The position numbers were made by a program, and so were the translations under genes. Below are positions 20,264 to 29,980 of a stretch of 64,000 nt of DNA, one piece after another; the stretch's first letter is position 1, and each line of letters begins with the position of its first letter. Source of the stretch: Avibacterium paragallinarum. GTDB lineage: Bacteria > Pseudomonadota > Gammaproteobacteria > Enterobacterales > Pasteurellaceae. The stretch covers positions 186,001-250,000 of the forward strand of contig NZ_UGHK01000002.1 of NCBI RefSeq assembly GCF_900450705.1. The letters run 5' to 3'. Below the pieces are notes generated by a model. The model was given only the letters and a program-made list of their open reading frames with translations, did not search any database and was not told the DNA's origin.

Positions 20264-20305
20264 TCTAACTTTTTGGGGGCAGATCATTTACACCGCACTT
20301 TTGGC

Positions 20306-21373
20306 TTAGCGTTTGCGTGCTAACAGCCACCAAGTGATGAGAATAAATAATCCGCTTGGCATTAATGCCCCTGCGTTCGGTGGCACATTATAAACTAAAC
20401 TGAGTGGTCCGAAAATCTCATTAACCACATAAAAAAGAAAACCGAAGCAAATACCTGTGAGCATTCTTGCCCCCATTGTTACACTATGCAATGGCCCGAA
20501 AATAAAGGATAACGCCAACAACATCATCACACCCACAGAAATGGGTTGAAATAGTTTCCGCCAATAAGTCAGTTCAAAGCGTTTTGCGTCTTGCCCCGTT
20601 TCTTTCATAAACGCAATGTATTCCGCCAGCCCTGAAATGGATAAGGAAGTCGGGCGGAGGGAAACGATACCTAATTTATCGGGCGTGAGCGTCGTTTGCC
20701 AGGTTTCATACAGATAGTTAGTCGTATCAATTTTATCCGTGCCGATTTGAGATTTATTGACTTGATTTAATTGCCAATTTCCGTCCCTAAATTCCGCTTG
20801 ATTGGCGTGGCTTACTTGGGTTAATTGGCGATTATCATTGAAGTGGTAAATATAGATGTCGTTCAGTTTGACGTTATCGATAATCTGTCTGACATAAATA
20901 AAATCATTGCCTTCTTTCGCCCAAACCCCATTTTTCACTGAAAGCATTTCACCGCCTGAAATCGCACGGGTTCGCATATCGCGGGCAAATTGTTCCGTTT
21001 GCGGAATGCCCCATTCGCCGATCGCCATTGTGATAATCACGAGTGGAATTGCGGTTTTCATCACCGCAAGCCCGATTTTTAAACGCGAAAAGCCCGAAGC
21101 CTGCATTACTACCAATTCACTACGGCTGGCTAAATTTCCTAACGCAATCAACGCCCCCAATAATGCTGCCATTGGGAAAAAGGTTTCAATATCTTTAGGA
21201 ATGGTGAGAAGCGTAAACAGCCCTGCTTGCAACACATCATATGTTCCCTTTCCTACGCTACGAAACTGTTCAACAAATTTAATAATCGCCGAAAGCCCCA
21301 CCAATGTGAGCAACACAGCAAAAATCGCCCCCAAAATGGATTTGCCAATATAACGGTCTAAGGTATTCATCAT
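20306..21373 (-). CDS. lptG: LPS export permease LptG
   Basis: LptG forms with LptF and LptB the ABC transporter that extracts lipopolysaccharide from the inner membrane. The 355-residue protein begins MNTLDRYIGKSILGAIFAVLLTLV after an extra Met, with three N-terminal spans, a periplasmic beta-jellyroll and three C-terminal spans. FETFFPMAALLGALIALG and the coupling-helix segment SRSELVVMQASGFSRLKIG are typical. It follows lptF with a 23-bp gap. Confidence 0.95.
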   Translation of the reverse strand: MMNTLDRYIGKSILGAIFAVLLTLVGLSAIIKFVEQFRSVGKGTYDVLQAGLFTLLTIPKDIETFFPMAALLGALIALGNLASRSELVVMQASGFSRLKIGLAVMKTAIPLVIITMAIGEWGIPQTEQFARDMRTRAISGGEMLSVKNGVWAKEGNDFIYVRQIIDNVKLNDIYIYHFNDNRQLTQVSHANQAEFRDGNWQLNQVNKSQIGTDKIDTTNYLYETWQTTLTPDKLGIVSLRPTSLSISGLAEYIAFMKETGQDAKRFELTYWRKLFQPISVGVMMLLALSFIFGPLHSVTMGARMLTGICFGFLFYVVNEIFGPLSLVYNVPPNAGALMPSGLFILITWWLLARKR

Positions 21374-21396
21374 TATTTTTGTTCCTAACTTTTTTC

Positions 21397-22494
21397 CTAG
21401 CGACGTTTTTTGAACAACGCATAACGCACTTTATACATCACGGCACTGTTCCAGCTATTGAGCAAAATGCCTAACACAAAAAAGCCTATATTCACCAAAG
21501 GAAGCCATAGGCTGGCATCTAATTTCCCCGCAGCCCCTGCGGATTTCAACGAGCTTTGCAATAAAAAATAAATCAAATAGAGCAACAAAGCGGGCAGAAT
21601 ATTCGCAAAACGCCCCTGACGTGGATTAACACGGCTCATCGGCACAGCAATTAATGCCATTAACGGCACGGCTAAAACAAGGGTAATCCGCCAATGTAGT
21701 TCCGCTTTTCCCGCAGGCGTTGTATTTGCTAAAAGTTGCTGGAAAGATAAGGTTTCCGCATCGTCTTCATCATTGGCTGTCGCTTTATAACCGAGATAGG
21801 CTTGATAGCGTTCAAAATCCGTAATGCGGAAATCAGGCAATACCGCACTGCCCTCCACCCGCTGGCTATGATTGAGATTAAGCACCTGATCGCCATTCGG
21901 TAATGCGGTGATCTCTCCAAAATCCGCCACAATCACCGAAGGCTTTTGATTCTTCTTATTTTGCATTTGGAAAACATACACACCTGAAATGGCATTATTT
22001 TGGACTTTATCAATAAATAGCACCTGATCGTTGCTACTCACTGAGATAAACTGCCCAGCGACTAATGCCCCCACTGTAGGATTGGCTTTGGCTTCTTTGA
22101 CAATTTGGCTTTGTTTTTGCAATGCCCAAGGAGAAAGTTCCAACACGTTATAAGCCGCAAAGCTGGCTGTAACCAATGAAAGCAATAACGCCACTTTCAC
22201 CAATAATCCCTGCCCTACGCCACAAGCCCGCATTACTGTGATTTCGCTCTCCGCATACAACCGCCCAAAGGTGAGCAACAGAGCAATAAACAAACAGAGT
22301 GGTAACATTAATTGTGCCATTGCGGGCATCCCTAATCCCAATAACGAAAGCACTAAATCGGCGGGAACATTACCGTTTGCTGCCGATCCCAGCACTCGAA
22401 CAAGTTGTTGGCAGAAAAAGATGAGAAGTAAAATGAAAAGAATCGCAGTTTGGCTTTTTAATACTTCTTTGGTTAAATATCTCGTTAAAATCAC
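21397..22494 (-). CDS. lptF: LPS export permease LptF
   Basis: LptF is the partner of LptG. The segment [33 protein letters not shown], read from GTG at 22494, aligns with the E. coli start and gives 365 residues, the family length. A longer frame open to 22692 is not supported. The coupling-helix segment [13 protein letters not shown] and the six-span plan are clear. The start codon GTG has an AGG seven bases upstream. It is divergent from pepA, as in E. coli. Confidence 0.93.
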   Translation of the reverse strand: MILTRYLTKEVLKSQTAILFILLLIFFCQQLVRVLGSAANGNVPADLVLSLLGLGMPAMAQLMLPLCLFIALLLTFGRLYAESEITVMRACGVGQGLLVKVALLLSLVTASFAAYNVLELSPWALQKQSQIVKEAKANPTVGALVAGQFISVSSNDQVLFIDKVQNNAISGVYVFQMQNKKNQKPSVIVADFGEITALPNGDQVLNLNHSQRVEGSAVLPDFRITDFERYQAYLGYKATANDEDDAETLSFQQLLANTTPAGKAELHWRITLVLAVPLMALIAVPMSRVNPRQGRFANILPALLLYLIYFLLQSSLKSAGAAGKLDASLWLPLVNIGFFVLGILLNSWNSAVMYKVRYALFKKRR

Positions 22495-22603
22495 AGCATT
22501 GCCTATCTTGTTTTCACTTGCAATTTTTATCAAAGTCATTTCAAATGGAATGGCGTATAATACCGTATTTTTAACACGATGGCAGTAAATTAGTGAGGAA
22601 CAA

Positions 22604-24088
22604 ATGAAATATACTGTAAAAAGCACCGCACTTTCTGCGGGAACAGGAAATGGGATCGTCGGCGTTTTTGAAGAAGGTAAACTCTCCCCCACCGCACAAA
22701 CGCTGGATCAATTAAGCAACGGGGCAATTAGCCAACTGATCGCTTCAGGCGATATGAAGGGCAAGCAAGGTGAAGTAATCACCTTGCGTTTGCCAAATGC
22801 CAATTTCGCACGTCTTTTTGTCGTGGGCTGTGGAAAGCAAGGAGAATTAACCGCTCGCCAATATAAACAGCTGATCAAAACCGCCTTTCAAGCCGTCAAA
22901 GCCACCAATGCCGAACAAGTGCATAGCTTCTTAACTGAAGTAACCCTTGCCGATCGCGATCTGTATTGGAATGTGCGTTTTGCTATTGAAAGCCTAGAAG
23001 AAAGCCTTTACCAATTCGATCAATTCAAAAGCAAAAAAGCAGACAGCACAACCGCACTGCAAGAAGTGGTTTTTGTCGTGAATGACGATCAGCAAACCCA
23101 AGCCGAAAATGCCGTAAAACAAGGGCAAGCGGTAGCATTAGGGGTTCGCCTCGCTAAAGATGTAGCAAACTATCCACCGAATGTGTGCAACCCTGCCTAT
23201 TTAGCAGAGCAAGCGAAAAAACTCGCACAAAAATCACCGCACTTACGCACCACCATCATCGGCGAAAAAGAAATGGCAGAATTGGGAATGAACGCTTATC
23301 TCGCTGTTTCGCAAGGTAGCCACAATGAAGCTCAACTTTCCATTATGGAATACCGCAATCACCCAGCCCCAAATGCGAAACCAATTGTGCTTGTGGGTAA
23401 GGGCTTAACCTTTGACGCAGGCGGCATTTCCCTAAAACCAGCCGACAGTATGGACGAAATGAAATACGATATGGGCGGAGCAGCTTCCGTTTACGGCGTA
23501 ATGAATGCCTTAGCTGAATTGGAATTGCCATTAAATGTGATCGGCGTACTCGTGGGCTGCGAAAACTTGCCTGACGGCAATGCTTACCGTCCAGGTGATA
23601 TTCTCACCACAATGTCAGGCTTAACCGTTGAAGTGCTGAACACCGATGCGGAAGGCCGTTTGGTGCTGTGCGACACCCTCACCTATGTGGAACGTTTTGA
23701 CCCCGCATTAGTGATCGATGTAGCCACCCTCACAGGGGCGTGCGTGGTGGCACTAGGGCAACATAACAGCGGGCTAATGTCGCCAAATGATGCCTTAGCC
23801 AACCAATTATTATCCGCCGCCGAGCAAAGTGCTGATAAAGCGTGGCGTTTGCCATTAAGCGAAGAGTACCAAGAGCAATTAAAATCGCCATTTGCCGATC
23901 TCGCTAACATCGGCGGACGCTGGGGCGGTGCGATTACTGCAGGTGAATTTTTATCCAACTTCACCAAAAACTACACTTGGGCACACCTAGACATCGCTGG
24001 CACGGCTTGGCTTCAAGGGGCAAACAAAGGCGCAACAGGACGACCTGTAAACCTCCTCACCCAATTCTTACTCAATCAAGTCAAATAA
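22604..24088 (+). CDS. pepA: Leucyl aminopeptidase PepA
   Basis: This M17 cytosolic aminopeptidase has two metal ions and releases N-terminal residues; in E. coli it also binds DNA. The 494-residue length fits. The catalytic domain has [15 protein letters not shown], the family signature [10 protein letters not shown], and GWRGG-like [14 protein letters not shown]. The ATG follows a GAGGAACAA ribosome site. A TATAAT at 22556-22561 is a plausible -10 with no good -35. Confidence 0.96.
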   Translation: MKYTVKSTALSAGTGNGIVGVFEEGKLSPTAQTLDQLSNGAISQLIASGDMKGKQGEVITLRLPNANFARLFVVGCGKQGELTARQYKQLIKTAFQAVKATNAEQVHSFLTEVTLADRDLYWNVRFAIESLEESLYQFDQFKSKKADSTTALQEVVFVVNDDQQTQAENAVKQGQAVALGVRLAKDVANYPPNVCNPAYLAEQAKKLAQKSPHLRTTIIGEKEMAELGMNAYLAVSQGSHNEAQLSIMEYRNHPAPNAKPIVLVGKGLTFDAGGISLKPADSMDEMKYDMGGAASVYGVMNALAELELPLNVIGVLVGCENLPDGNAYRPGDILTTMSGLTVEVLNTDAEGRLVLCDTLTYVERFDPALVIDVATLTGACVVALGQHNSGLMSPNDALANQLLSAAEQSADKAWRLPLSEEYQEQLKSPFADLANIGGRWGGAITAGEFLSNFTKNYTWAHLDIAGTAWLQGANKGATGRPVNLLTQFLLNQVK

Positions 24089-24118
24089 TCTCGATAATAA
24101 AGAATTTATATCACTATC

Positions 24119-24145
24119 AAAGGTCTAGCTTAAAACTAGACCTTT
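24119..24145. terminator. Hairpin between convergent pepA and receptor gene
   Basis: The 10-bp perfect stem AAAGGTCTAG/CTAGACCTTT with loop CTTAAAA lies 31 bp after pepA and 23 bp from the convergent receptor's stop. It is probably a bidirectional terminator. The flanking T-runs are short. Confidence 0.6.
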
Positions 24146-24167
24146 AATAAAAATAGCTTAACCAAAT

Positions 24168-26272
24168 TTAGAACATATACGTCAAACGCAAATTAAATGA
24201 ACGCGGATTACCGGGCATTGAATCAGAACGCCAATAAGTTTTATTAAATAAATTTGATACCGCAAAGGTGATATTAACAGGATTAAGATTATACCCCACC
24301 ATCGCATCAACACGCGTAAAACTTGGCAGAATGGTTTGTTTATTGTTATTGAAATAATAACATTTTCCTAAATGGGTTACTCCTGTTTCTAAATAGAGTT
24401 TTTCTGTTGGCACATAACGCACAAACAGGTTACTCGTGAAATTTCCCGTATTATTTAAAGTGCGGTTGTTATTTTGCGGATTTTGTTTATCCTCCTTAAT
24501 TTTTGCGACCATCCAGCCTACTGAAGAACGGATATACCATTTCGGTGCGAGCTGCCCTAATAGGCTTAATTCCACACCTTTGGATTGATCTTTTCCACGC
24601 ACCGCCCAAACATCAAGAATATCTTTATTAGGACGATAACGAATATTACGGCGTTCCAATTGATAAGCAGATAAGGTGGTACTTAAGGTTTTGTCAAACC
24701 AATCGCTCTTAATGCCCACTTCATATTGTTGATTATATTCGGGTGAGGCATTAAACACGTCTTTTTGATCGGTGCTAATCCCTAAATAGCCACGCCCTCC
24801 ATAAGGTGAGAAACTACGGTTAAAGGAGGCGTAAAGCGTATGTTCTGGTGTAACTTCCCACACAACCCCCACATTTGGGCTAAAAGAATGCCCTTTTGTA
24901 TCACGACGTTCTTGCTTAATATTTGTGGAGTTAAAACGATAAAAAATCGTAACGCCCACCTAATAGCACTTTTACGTTATCGGTTAATGAAATTAAATCC
25001 TGTACAAAAATACCTGTACTATACACTTTATGGCGATTATTTACCGTCGCATTTGGGTGCTGACGAGCTGGCCATTGATGTCGGCTGAGAAAAGGATCAA
25101 TTTCTTGATTACGCAAAACAGCCAAAATAGGGTGGCGTTCTTCCTGACTATAATCCAGCCCAATGGTGACTTTATGTTTAAGACTAGCTGTGTCAAATTC
25201 ACCATTAAAGGTAATATTATTGGTGAACGTTTTATTCCGTGTTTTTTGCCACGCATAGCTTTGCTTTAACGTTTTATCCGTTGCAGAATAAGTTCCTGCA
25301 AAATAATGATCAAAATCCTGATCTGCTTGACGATAAGCCAGCTGCCAATTTACCAACCACTGATCATTAATAAAATATTTGAGATCCGAACGCCAAACTT
25401 GCAATTTATCATCGACATAGTCTCCATCACGGAAAAAACTATTTCGATAGCCTATTCCCATTTCATCATAAACAGATTTAGCTGGATTGCGATCTGGAAT
25501 ACGCCATTGATAATCGTAGGTATATTGCCCAATCCATTGTAGTCGCCCATCATCACTTTGTAGGCTAATGCTTGGCGAAAACATTCTCCCTTTATTTCTA
25601 ACCCCATAGCGATAAGCCTCTGCCGCAGAAAGCTCACTAGTTAAACGAACGGCAACATTTTCGTTAATTTTTTGGTTTACATCTAAGTTAAAACTACGAT
25701 TATTCCAAGAACCATATATTTCTGCTAGTTTTAAAATTAGCGAATTTACTCACTATATTAATCACGCCACCACCGTTACTGCGTCCATATAAAATCGATG
25801 ATGGACCTTTTAAAATCTCGACCCGTTCAATATTCGCGGTGCTACGGCGAACTTGCCCGCTCTCACGAATACCATCACGATAAATATCATTCGCGTCAGC
25901 CTGAAAACCACGTAAATAAATATTCTCGCCACGCATATCATAAGTGGCATCAACGCCAGCATTCCCTTCTAAAATAGAGCTTAAATCATTAGTACCGTAA
26001 TTTTTGTTTTTCTGAATATTAATCACATCAATCGTTTGTGGCATTTCTTTGATCGTAAGAAGATTGCGTGTTGCCTGTGCTTCCTCATACCCCACATAGC
26101 CTTTTGTGTTGGCTGTTTCCTGTGTGGTAACAACATCAATCGTTGGTAACACTGCCATATACTCTGTTGATGAAGAAATTTCCTCCGCATATAACACCTT
26201 GCTAGAACAAATACTTATAACTAAAAGTGCGGTCGTTTTTAAAGGAAAATTTAGAGGGCAAGCTAGTTTCAT
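24168..26272 (-). pseudogene. TonB-dependent siderophore receptor, two frameshifts
   Basis: Three consecutive frames make one outer-membrane receptor of about 700 residues. The first (26272-25700) has a signal peptide, a TonB-box-like TIDVV, and a plug domain with MPQTIDVI, YLRGFQADANDIYRDGIR and ERVEILKGPSSILYGRSNGGGVINIVSK. The second (to about 24931) and third (to 24168) carry barrel strands and end with the C-terminal Phe (LRLTYMF). The first break is at an AT run (25714-25719), where an extra AT restores NIYGSWNNR. The second is at A4 (24933-24936), where removing one base restores LSFNSTNI. Gene type is confident; the ligand (a ferric hydroxamate-type siderophore by resemblance) is not. 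Confidence 0.88.
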
Positions 26273-26318
26273 AAAATTAGAACTCCTTATCTATTAAACA
26301 ACAGCCATCTATTCTATT

Positions 26319-26363
26319 GATAATTATTATTAATTCAACAAACAATAATTATTTTCATTTTAA
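26319..26363. promoter_or_regulatory. Fur-box-like sites between divergent iron genes
   Basis: GATAATTATTATTAATTC (26319-26336) and AATAATTATTTTCATTTTAAT (from 26344) resemble the Fur consensus of GATAAT hexamer arrays. They lie between the siderophore receptor and the PepSY-type gene, whose possible -10 TATAAT is at 26381-26386. This suggests iron repression of both. Confidence 0.55.
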
Positions 26364-26410
26364 TAAATAAAAAGTTTCTATATAATTGCCCCATTTTTAA
26401 GCTAAGCAAT

Positions 26411-26929
26411 ATGAAAATGAATAAAACAACAGCAAAATGGATGCGAATTTTGCATCGCTATTTCGGATTTCTACTTCTTGTTATTATGGCTATTTATGCT
26501 TTTACTGGCATTGTCCTCATCTATCGAGATACCACGATCTTCAAACACTCAGTTTATATTGAAAAAACCATTGCCCCGCAATTAAATACGGAGCAGCTAA
26601 AACAAAAGTTACGGATTAAAAATTTAACGATTATCGATGAAAAAAATGATGTGATGTATTTTGAGCAAGGTGAATATCACCTCAAAACTGGTGAAGCAAA
26701 ATATTATTCAATGGAATATCCCACTTGGTTAGCCGAACTTAACCGCTTACATTTGGCAAATTCACAATACAAATATTCGTGGTTAAGCACGCTATTTGGC
26801 GTGGTACTGTTTTTCTTTTGCGTTAGTTCCCTATGGCTCATTCCTGGCTCAAGAAAAATGCTAAAACGCAGTCTCTATTTTATTTTGGCTGGTGCAATAA
26901 TGGCGGCTATTGTCATTTTGACAGATTAA
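26411..26929 (+). CDS. PepSY-associated membrane protein (iron uptake accessory)
   Basis: This 172-residue protein has an N-terminal RILHRYFGFLLLVIMAIYAFTGIVL segment typical of PepSY_TM proteins. It has a central extracytoplasmic part (about residues 40-110), a second span (STLFGVVLFFFCVSSLWLI) and a third near the end. Proteins of this type often accompany ferric siderophore receptors and may act in reductive iron release. The position across the Fur-like site supports this. No catalytic residues can be named. Confidence 0.75.
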   Translation: MKMNKTTAKWMRILHRYFGFLLLVIMAIYAFTGIVLIYRDTTIFKHSVYIEKTIAPQLNTEQLKQKLRIKNLTIIDEKNDVMYFEQGEYHLKTGEAKYYSMEYPTWLAELNRLHLANSQYKYSWLSTLFGVVLFFFCVSSLWLIPGSRKMLKRSLYFILAGAIMAAIVILTD

Positions 26930-26971
26930 AGAAAAATGAAAGTGCGGTACAAAATAAGGCGATTTTTCACC

Positions 26972-28276
26972 TTATTTTTCTTCTGATTGAATTTCTTTAG
27001 AAAAAGCTTGTAATCCTTGAGCATTCCCCAACTTCATCATAGCTTGCATAGCTTGAGTTGGGGTGTGGATCAACTTGTTCATTAATTTGTAGCTTAATTC
27101 TTGCAAAATTTGCTCCGCACTTTCCCCTTGCTGTAAGGCACTCAAGGCTTTTTCAAGCATTTCTTGGCGGGTTTGTTCCGCCTCTTCGCGATAACGGCGA
27201 ATTAAATCGGAAAACTGGTGAATTTTAAGCCATTCAAAAAAGGCCTGATTTTCTTCCTCAATAATTTGTTCTGCTTCAGCGGAAGCCTGTTCCCGCTGGG
27301 TGAGATTACGCTGAATGATATTTTGCAAATCATCAACGGTGTAATGATAAACACTTTCCACTTCGCCTGCACTTTCTTCTACATCACGCGGTACGGCAAT
27401 ATCAACAATTAGCATTGGATTATAGCAACGCTTTTTCTGTGCTTGCTGCACCATTGCTTGGCTGATTAAGGTGTTTGGGCTGCCTGTTGAGCTGATCACA
27501 ATATCCGCTTGATTTAAGCCCTCTTGAATCTCATTTAGCCCTATCACACGAATTTTCTGTGCCGATCCCAGCTTTTCCACTAACTGTTCAGCACGAGCAA
27601 GGGTTCGGTTGGCAATGGTTAAACTTTTCACGCCGTGGCGTAATAAATGACGTGCTACCAATTCAATGGTTTCTCCAGCCCCAACTAACAAAATATTAAG
27701 CTGGCGTAGGCTATCAAAAATTTGGCGAGCCAAAGTACAAGCCGTATAAGCCACAGAGATCGCATTTTCACCAATACGGGTTTCTGTTCGCACCCGTTTC
27801 GCCGTAGAAAAGGTTTTTTGGAATAAGCGAGAAAGCTGGCCAGAAATCGTGCCTTGATGTTGCTGATAATAATCTTCACTTAGCTGATAGGCTTGCTTCA
27901 CTTGCCCTAAAATTTGTGGCTCACCCAATACAAGGGAATCCAATCCACACGCGACACGCATTAAATGTTGCGTAGCGAACTGATTTTGTTTGACATAAAG
28001 GCTGTGGTTGAGTTCTTCTTTGTCGATGTGATGAATTTCGCTCAGCCAGTCAATACATTGGCGTTGCCATTGGGCATCATCTTGTGGAGAAATGGCTTTA
28101 TTATGAAAATACACTTCGGTGCGGTTGCAGGTGGACAAAATCACCGCACTGTCTGCCAAAGCAGATTGCTCAATTTGTTGCAATGCCTGCTGACGCTTTT
28201 CATCAGAAAACGCCACTTTTTCACGCAATGCCACAGAAGCGGTTTTATGGTTAATGCCTAAAACAAGAATTGTCAT
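26972..28276 (-). CDS. hemA: Glutamyl-tRNA reductase HemA
   Basis: HemA reduces glutamyl-tRNA(Glu) to glutamate-1-semialdehyde with NADPH, the first step of C5-pathway tetrapyrrole synthesis. The 434-residue protein begins [21 protein letters not shown], with the catalytic Cys in [10 protein letters not shown] (about residue 50), the NADPH fold [17 protein letters not shown] and a C-terminal dimerisation helix. It is not followed by prfA here; it is monocistronic by appearance. Confidence 0.96.
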   Translation of the reverse strand: MTILVLGINHKTASVALREKVAFSDEKRQQALQQIEQSALADSAVILSTCNRTEVYFHNKAISPQDDAQWQRQCIDWLSEIHHIDKEELNHSLYVKQNQFATQHLMRVACGLDSLVLGEPQILGQVKQAYQLSEDYYQQHQGTISGQLSRLFQKTFSTAKRVRTETRIGENAISVAYTACTLARQIFDSLRQLNILLVGAGETIELVARHLLRHGVKSLTIANRTLARAEQLVEKLGSAQKIRVIGLNEIQEGLNQADIVISSTGSPNTLISQAMVQQAQKKRCYNPMLIVDIAVPRDVEESAGEVESVYHYTVDDLQNIIQRNLTQREQASAEAEQIIEEENQAFFEWLKIHQFSDLIRRYREEAEQTRQEMLEKALSALQQGESAEQILQELSYKLMNKLIHTPTQAMQAMMKLGNAQGLQAFSKEIQSEEK

Positions 28277-28290
28277 AAATTAATTGAAAT

Positions 28291-28310
28291 TTGACCGCAC
28301 TTTCGGTCAA
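28291..28310 (-). terminator. Uptake-signal hairpin downstream of gloB
   Basis: TTGACCG/CGGTCAA (7 bp) encloses an uptake-signal core. On the minus strand it lies 114 bp beyond the gloB stop and precedes AATTTCAATTAATTT, so it may end the gloB transcript just before hemA. Confidence 0.4.
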
Positions 28311-28423
28311 GCCCCCACAAAATAAAAAGAAAGAAAATAAAAACTTGCTCATTCTAAGCAATTATTTCCCCTTGAGCAAATCGGATTGCCCTTTCCTAGG
28401 AAAAAGCAAAACTTTTGTTTAAT

Positions 28424-29125
28424 TTAACCCTGATCTTTCAATTTTCGCCATTGGGTAAATTGGGTTAAATTTTCCGCCTGTAAAAAAGGATTAATCCGTT
28501 TTTCTAATGCTAAGGTAGTGGGCAAACTCGGTTGATTCTGTTGGCGTAATGTTGCAATTTTTCTCGTATAATCGGTTAGAAAGTCAGACAAGCCTAACAC
28601 TTTCTCAGCAAACTTTAAATTGCTTAAGGTATATTCGTGTGCAGGGCAAACAATGGTGCTATCAGGCAAGGCTTTGAGCCTTTGGAGCGAATCAAACATT
28701 TGGGCGTAATCCCCCGTAAACACGCGTCCGCAACCGCCTGAAAATAAGGTATCACCACAAAATAAATGGCCGTCCACCACAAAACTCACGTGATTTTCCG
28801 TGTGTCCGCCCGAGGGTAGCACTTGGATTTGATAATGCTTGGTGTGAATTTCCCCTTCATTAATAATTTGCGTTGCACCTAATTCTGCGGTTTCTTGTGG
28901 GCCAAACACAGGAACATTAGGATAATGCTGTTTAAATTCTGCCAAGCCACCAACGTGATCTTGATGCTTATGGGTAAGCAACACTGCTTCCACTTCAAGC
29001 TGGTGCTGTTGCAAATAGGTTAATAAAGGTTCGCTTTCTGAGATGTCGATCACAATTACAGGTAAATTTTCTCGTGCATACAGCCAAATATAGTTATCAT
29101 CAAGGGCTGGAATGGGAACTAACAT
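28424..29125 (-). CDS. gloB: Hydroxyacylglutathione hydrolase (glyoxalase II)
   Basis: GloB hydrolyses S-D-lactoylglutathione to D-lactate and glutathione in methylglyoxal detoxification. The metallo-beta-lactamase fold is shown by the metal motif [10 protein letters not shown] (THxHxDH), the second His in GHTENHVSF, and Asp in [15 protein letters not shown], followed by CPAHEYT. The length of 233 residues is normal. It is divergent from the methyltransferase gene 11 bp away, as gloB and yafS are in E. coli. Confidence 0.95.
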   Translation of the reverse strand: MLVPIPALDDNYIWLYARENLPVIVIDISESEPLLTYLQQHQLEVEAVLLTHKHQDHVGGLAEFKQHYPNVPVFGPQETAELGATQIINEGEIHTKHYQIQVLPSGGHTENHVSFVVDGHLFCGDTLFSGGCGRVFTGDYAQMFDSLQRLKALPDSTIVCPAHEYTLSNLKFAEKVLGLSDFLTDYTRKIATLRQQNQPSLPTTLALEKRINPFLQAENLTQFTQWRKLKDQG

Positions 29126-29136
29126 ATTGATCCTTA

Positions 29137-29874
29137 TTGAAAATGAAGTGGAATATTCTCGGCAATCCTAAAATGGACGCTCCGCTAAGTTGGCAACAAC
29201 TGCCACAAGGTGAGCGTTATTGTAGCCTAATTGGGCAATATTTAACAAAGCACTTTGCACGACAGGCTGGGGATTATTGTTTAAAATTGGGTTCGTTAAG
29301 TGGTGAGATAGCTTATTACCCTTGCGATCACCAAATTATTGTCAGCGAAAAAATTCCGCAAAATTTGACCGCACTTTCACAATGTCCACACATTGATTTA
29401 ATACAAGCACGGGCCACTGCACTGCCTTTTGTCGATGAATGTTTCTCCGCCTGCTTACTCACACACGGCTTACATTTCACCGCTGATCCGCACCAAGTGT
29501 TACGCGAAGTTACCCGAACACTCAACCAAGAAGGGATCTTATTTCTTTCCTTATTTAACCCACTTAGCCTATTTTTCCTTAAACAACATTTGCCTTTTGG
29601 CACAAATAAATTACCGTTTAAACCTTATTTTGCCAGTCGGATTGTGGATTGGCTGAGCCTGCTCAATTTCGATCTGCTCGATCAGCAATGTTTATCCTTA
29701 CAAGGGAAACCCCATTATTTTGGCGAAATGATGATCATTGTGGCACAAAAACGCACGTTGCCAATGACCTTAAATCCCCAAACATCGCCCTTTGCCCCTG
29801 TTCTCAATCCTGCTACGGCTTTTCGCCAAGCCGCCAAAGCGGAAAGGCTCATCAAAGACACACCATTGAAATAA
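29137..29874 (+). CDS. YafS-like SAM-dependent methyltransferase
   Basis: This 245-residue class I methyltransferase-like protein matches E. coli YafS in layout. It has an N-terminal [21 protein letters not shown], a core with [37 protein letters not shown] (motif II/III region), and the tail segment [15 protein letters not shown]. The Gly-rich SAM motif is weak ([10 protein letters not shown]). The substrate is unknown. Its place beside gloB is conserved in E. coli. Confidence 0.85.
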   Translation: MKMKWNILGNPKMDAPLSWQQLPQGERYCSLIGQYLTKHFARQAGDYCLKLGSLSGEIAYYPCDHQIIVSEKIPQNLTALSQCPHIDLIQARATALPFVDECFSACLLTHGLHFTADPHQVLREVTRTLNQEGILFLSLFNPLSLFFLKQHLPFGTNKLPFKPYFASRIVDWLSLLNFDLLDQQCLSLQGKPHYFGEMMIIVAQKRTLPMTLNPQTSPFAPVLNPATAFRQAAKAERLIKDTPLK

Positions 29875-29980
29875 CAAACTGGTTTTGCTTTTTAACACGA
29901 TTTCCCCTTGCTGAATAGACGAAACTTGCCTATTATGCACGGCTCAAAACAAGTGGTATTTCCCCATTGGAGAATATGAA

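Larger units (their letters stand above)
18872..20281 (+). mobile_element. IS3-family (IS150 group) insertion sequence
   Basis: The element is 1410 bp. Its ends are imperfect inverted repeats (TGCACCCCAAAAGTTGGACTA on the left against TGCCCCCAAAAAGTTAGACTA on the right). A direct repeat GATC flanks both sides (18868-18871 and 20282-20285). It carries orfA and orfB with a slippery A6G motif, the standard IS3-family design. It sits exactly at the start codon of the mscS gene. Confidence 0.92.

Noticed and set aside
22494-22692. N-terminal extension of LptF to 22692
   Set aside because: The extension overlaps the divergent pepA start and has no similarity to LptF; the GTG at 22494 aligns with homologues.
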